NCBI GenBank assembly: GCA_012521315.1
Contig: JAAYMP010000225.1
Location: 1 to 16,221 of the forward strand
Source of the DNA: Bacillota bacterium
GTDB lineage: Bacteria > Bacillota > UBA4882 > UBA10575
Reading direction: 5' to 3'
Length of the DNA stretch: 16,221 nt
Numbering within the stretch: the stretch's first letter is position 1; each line of letters opens with the position of its first letter. The position numbers and the translations under genes were made by a program. The notes below the pieces were generated by a model, which saw only the letters and a list, made by a program, of their open reading frames with translations, was not told where the DNA came from and ran no database searches. Shown here one piece after another: positions 13,212 through 16,221 of the stretch.

Positions 13212-14585
13212 CTACGCTTTCGGGAGATATTTGTCGAGAAACTCTTGGCGAATCCGTTTCAGTTCACCCCGCGGCAGGAGGCGTAACAGATCCCAGCCGA
13301 GGTCAAGGGTCTCTTCAATACTCCGGTTCTCCTCAAACCCTTGCCGGACATAACGGTCCTCAAACTCATCGGCAAAAGCGGCAAACTTCTTGTCCAGATC
13401 CGTCAGGGCCGCTTCACCCAGGATGACCGCCAGGTCTTTGGCCTCTTTCCCCCGGGCGTAGGCGGCAAAAAGCTGGTTCATGGTATCCGCGTGGTCTTCA
13501 CGGGTCTTGCCTTTGCCAATCCCTTTGTCCTTCAAACGGGACAGCGAAGGCAACACATCAATGGGGGGATAAATCCCTTTCCGGTGCAGCTCACGGCTGA
13601 GGATAATCTGACCTTCCGTAATATAACCGGTCAGGTCCGGAATGGGATGGGTTTTATCGTCTTCCGGCATCGTCAGGATGGGAATCAGGGTAATCGACCC
13701 GTCAATCCCCTTAATCCGGCCGGCCCGTTCGTAAATGGTCGCCAGGTCGGTGTAGAGGTAACCCGGGTAACCCCGCCGCCCGGGTACCTCTTTCCGCGCC
13801 GCCGACACTTCCCGGAGCGCTTCGGCGTAGTTGGTCATGTCGGTCAGGATCACCAGCACGTGCATCCCCAGCTCGAACGCGAGGTATTCCGCGGCGGTCA
13901 ACGCCATCCGCGGGGTGGAGATCCGCTCAATCGCCGGGTCATTGGCCAGGTTGATAAAGAGCACCGCCCGCTCAATGGCGCCGGTCCGCCGGAAGTCATT
14001 GATAAAGTAGTCCGCCTCTTCAAAGGTGATTCCCATCGCCCCGAAGACAACGGCAAAGCGTTCCCCCTGGCCGCGCACTTTTGCCTGGCGCGCGATCTGC
14101 GCCGCCAACTGCGCATGGGGCAACCCGGCCCCCGAAAAGATCGGCAGTTTCTGGCCGCGGACCAGCGTATTCAGCCCGTCAATCGCCGAGATGCCGGTCT
14201 GGATAAATTCGGACGGGTAATTCCTGGTGTACGGGTTGATGGGCGTCCCGTCAATATCCAGTTTCAGTTCGGGAATGATCGGCGCCCCCTTGTCTTTCGG
14301 CCGTCCCATCCCGTCAAAAACCCGGCCCAGGATGTCCGGGGATACCCCCAGTTCAATACTGCGCCCCAAAAACCGCACTCGACTGTCTTGCAGATTCAAG
14401 CCGGTCGATCCTTCAAAGAGCTGGACCAGGGCTTTGTCTTTATTGATCTCCAAGACCCGCCCCCGCCGGAGCTCACCGCTGGCCAACTGGATCTCAACCA
14501 GTTCTTCGTAACTGGCATCGGTCACCTTTTCCACCAGCATCAGCGGACCGACGACTTCCCGTACGGTACAGTATTCTTTCAACAT
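13212..14585 (-). CDS. atpB: V/A-type ATP synthase subunit B
   Basis: 457 residues, the non-catalytic regulatory nucleotide-binding subunit of the A3B3 head. An N-terminal beta-barrel (to about 75) is followed by the RecA-like fold. The P-loop position reads FSGAGLPHAQLAAQ, the degenerate form expected in B, not the GxxGxGKT of A. Other family blocks are EFIQTGISAIDGLNTLVRGQ, PGRRGYPGYLYTDLATIYERAG and DKTHPIPDLTGYITEGQI. The ATG directly follows the atpA stop (TAG then ATG), and its ribosome site GGAGGTG lies within the last codons of atpA, so the two are tightly coupled for equal synthesis. Confidence 0.97.
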   Translation of the reverse strand: MLKEYCTVREVVGPLMLVEKVTDASYEELVEIQLASGELRRGRVLEINKDKALVQLFEGSTGLNLQDSRVRFLGRSIELGVSPDILGRVFDGMGRPKDKGAPIIPELKLDIDGTPINPYTRNYPSEFIQTGISAIDGLNTLVRGQKLPIFSGAGLPHAQLAAQIARQAKVRGQGERFAVVFGAMGITFEEADYFINDFRRTGAIERAVLFINLANDPAIERISTPRMALTAAEYLAFELGMHVLVILTDMTNYAEALREVSAARKEVPGRRGYPGYLYTDLATIYERAGRIKGIDGSITLIPILTMPEDDKTHPIPDLTGYITEGQIILSRELHRKGIYPPIDVLPSLSRLKDKGIGKGKTREDHADTMNQLFAAYARGKEAKDLAVILGEAALTDLDKKFAAFADEFEDRYVRQGFEENRSIEETLDLGWDLLRLLPRGELKRIRQEFLDKYLPKA

Positions 14586-16221
14586 CTAAAGCACCTCCCC
14601 GGCAAGCTCCGTGTCTTTTGCCAGTTCTTCGAGATCGGCCTGTAGTTTGGTGAACTCCTCCATCTTGTCCTCGGGTATATATTTCGCCTGCGCAATCCGT
14701 TCCCGGATCGCCAAAGCGAAAACCTTTTGGATCTCCATCCCTTTCTCCAGCAAGGCCAGGCCGACGTCGGCAAAGGTGAGGACAAGCTTGAGGAGGGCCA
14801 GCTGCTTTTTGAGGGAGGTATAGGTGTCGATTTCATGGAAGGCGTTTTGGTGCAGGTAGTCTTCGCGGATCGAACGGGCAACCTCCATCGTTAACTGGTC
14901 CCGCGGTGAGAGGGCGTCGACCCCGACCAAGCGTACGATCTCCTCCAGTTCGGCTTCTTGTTGGAGGAGGCGCATCGCCCGCCGGCGGAGATTAACCCAT
15001 TCCTCCCCGATCTCGGTCCGGAAATATTCATCCAACCGTTCATTGTACAATGAATAACTTAACAGCCAGTTAATCGCCGGAAAGTGCCGGCGGTAGGCCA
15101 GCGTCGAATCCAATCCCCAGTAAACTTTGACCACCCGTAGGGTGTTCTGGGTTACCGGTTCGGAGAGGTCGCCCCCCGGCGGGGAGACGGCGCCGATCGC
15201 GGTGACCGAGCCTTCCCGTCCGTCCCGTCCCAGGCAACGGGTGCGACCCGCCCGTTCGTAGAATTCGGCCAAACGCGAACCCAAGTAAGCCGGATAACCT
15301 TCCTCGCCCGGCATCTCTTCCAACCGCCCCGAGATCTCCCGGAGCGCCTCGGCCCAACGGGAAGTGGAGTCGGCCATAATCGCCACGTTGTAGCCCATAT
15401 CCCGGAAATACTCGGCAATGGTAATTCCGGTGTAAATCGAAGCCTCCCGCGCCGCCACCGGCATATCGGAGGTGTTGGCCACCAAAACGGTCCGCTTCAT
15501 CAAATCCTCCCCGGTCCGGGGATCACGCAGTTGCGGGAATTCATTTAAAACGTCAGTCATTTCGTTCCCCCGTTCGCCGCAACCCACGTACACAATGATC
15601 TCGGCATCAGCCCACTTGGCAAGCTGGTGTTGGACCACGGTTTTCCCGCTCCCGAAGGGACCGGGAATCGCCGCCGTTCCCCCACGGGCAATCGGGAAGA
15701 AGGTATCAATGATCCGTTGCCCCGTCGTCATAATCCGGTCCGGCGCCATTTTTTCCCGGTATGGACGGGCCCGGCGCACCGGCCACCGTTGCATCATGGT
15801 CAGTTCCCGCGGCCCGGCTTCGGTCTCGACCACCGCGACCGTTTCGTCGACCGTAAATTCACCCTCTTCGATCCTGGCAATTTTCCCTTTGACCCCCGGC
15901 GGAACCATGATCCGGTGTTCCACAATCACGTTCTCCTTAACAACACCAAGGATATCGCCGGGTTCAACTTCATTCCCCACCGCCAGCCGGGGAGTAAAGC
16001 GCCACTTCTTATCCCGCGGCAGTCCCGGAACCTCAATCCCCCGCGCTAAGCGGTTCCCTTGCAAAGCCAAAACATCAAGCGGGCGCTGGATTCCATCGTA
16101 AATCGAACTAATGAGCCCGGGCCCCAACTCCACACTCAACGGGAGACCAGTCGAGACCACCGGCGCGCCGGGGCCGATCATACTGGTGTCTTCGTAGACC
16201 TGAATCGAGGCTACTTCCCCG
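14586..16221 (-). CDS. atpA: V/A-type ATP synthase subunit A, 5' end outside window
   Basis: The catalytic subunit of the rotary ATPase. The frame is open to the window edge; the last visible bases encode GEVASIQVYEDTS before an internal Met at 16181. About 544 residues are visible, and subunits are usually 580-600, so roughly 40 N-terminal residues are missing. The Walker A motif GPFGSGKT is intact (codons about 15640-15663), and the insertion typical of A subunits (about GNRLARGIEVPGLPRDKKW to TVAVVET) lies before it. Further blocks are YVGCGERGNEMTDVL, MADSTSRWAEALRE and EEGYPAYLGSRLAEFYERAGR. A piece of its 5' part (16002-16084) has a decayed copy at 10069-10151. The upstream operon genes and promoter lie beyond the right edge. 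Confidence 0.97.
   Translation of the reverse strand, partial: GEVASIQVYEDTSMIGPGAPVVSTGLPLSVELGPGLISSIYDGIQRPLDVLALQGNRLARGIEVPGLPRDKKWRFTPRLAVGNEVEPGDILGVVKENVIVEHRIMVPPGVKGKIARIEEGEFTVDETVAVVETEAGPRELTMMQRWPVRRARPYREKMAPDRIMTTGQRIIDTFFPIARGGTAAIPGPFGSGKTVVQHQLAKWADAEIIVYVGCGERGNEMTDVLNEFPQLRDPRTGEDLMKRTVLVANTSDMPVAAREASIYTGITIAEYFRDMGYNVAIMADSTSRWAEALREISGRLEEMPGEEGYPAYLGSRLAEFYERAGRTRCLGRDGREGSVTAIGAVSPPGGDLSEPVTQNTLRVVKVYWGLDSTLAYRRHFPAINWLLSYSLYNERLDEYFRTEIGEEWVNLRRRAMRLLQQEAELEEIVRLVGVDALSPRDQLTMEVARSIREDYLHQNAFHEIDTYTSLKKQLALLKLVLTFADVGLALLEKGMEIQKVFALAIRERIAQAKYIPEDKMEEFTKLQADLEELAKDTELAGEVL

Noticed and set aside
13341..14645. 434-codon plus-strand open frame opposite atpB
   Set aside because: A shadow of a highly conserved ATPase subunit gene, with no start context or protein-like features.

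Overview
This window looks like a chromosomal segment of a fermentative, probably anaerobic member of the Bacillota (clostridia-like). The signs are strong AGGAGG-type ribosome binding sites, TTGACA/TATAAT-type promoters, many intrinsic terminators, an L-lactate dehydrogenase, an A/V-type ATP synthase instead of an F-type operon at this locus, a BirA-controlled ECF biotin transporter and a GTP-type PEP carboxykinase. Most of the window is moderately GC-rich. The leftmost 2.6 kb is clearly more AT-rich (one 60-base line sampled by hand in the methyltransferase gives 22/60 G+C, one in the PEP carboxykinase 39/60), so it looks acquired. A guess at a Limnochordia/Hydrogenispora-like lineage is only an impression.

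Layout. (1) 1-2572, plus strand: the 3' end of a type III-like restriction/helicase subunit with a PD-(D/E)xK nuclease end, overlapping a beta-class DNA methyltransferase with a long C-terminal extension. (2) 2562-3063, minus strand: a tiny well-led ORF, then a tRNA-Gln(CUG)/tRNA-Glu(CUC) pair with its own promoter and terminator. (3) 3064-5253, plus: PEP carboxykinase of the GTP family, ended by a perfect 18-bp hairpin. (4) 5376-6446, plus: an AI-2E-family membrane protein. (5) 9631-6485, minus: a probable co-directional unit of a metallo-beta-lactamase/beta-CASP nuclease, L-lactate dehydrogenase and ribonuclease HI. (6) 9771-9929, plus: tRNA-Pro(CGG) with promoter and terminator. (7) 9952-10151: gene debris on the minus strand, including an 83-bp relic 83% identical to part of the atpA gene at the other end of this window. 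(8) 10154-12545, plus: BirA operator, promoter and bioY-ecfA-ecfT (biotin uptake), closed by a terminator. (9) 16221-12550, minus: the last three genes of an A/V-type ATPase operon (A, B, D), with A cut by the window edge.

How the genes fit together: BioY, its ATPase and the EcfT coupling protein form one biotin importer whose promoter carries the operator of the biotin-sensing repressor. Subunits A, B and D form the catalytic head and central stalk of the rotary ATPase. Lactate dehydrogenase and PEP carboxykinase sit at the pyruvate/PEP branch of fermentation. All three tRNAs have C at anticodon position 34 and read G-ending codons.

I found no CRISPR array, no intact insertion sequence and no rRNA. 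I see no wholly new multi-gene system. The observations most worth following are the atpA relic with its attached protein-like tail, the altered nucleotide pocket of the PEP carboxykinase, and the restriction-modification pair next to tRNA genes.
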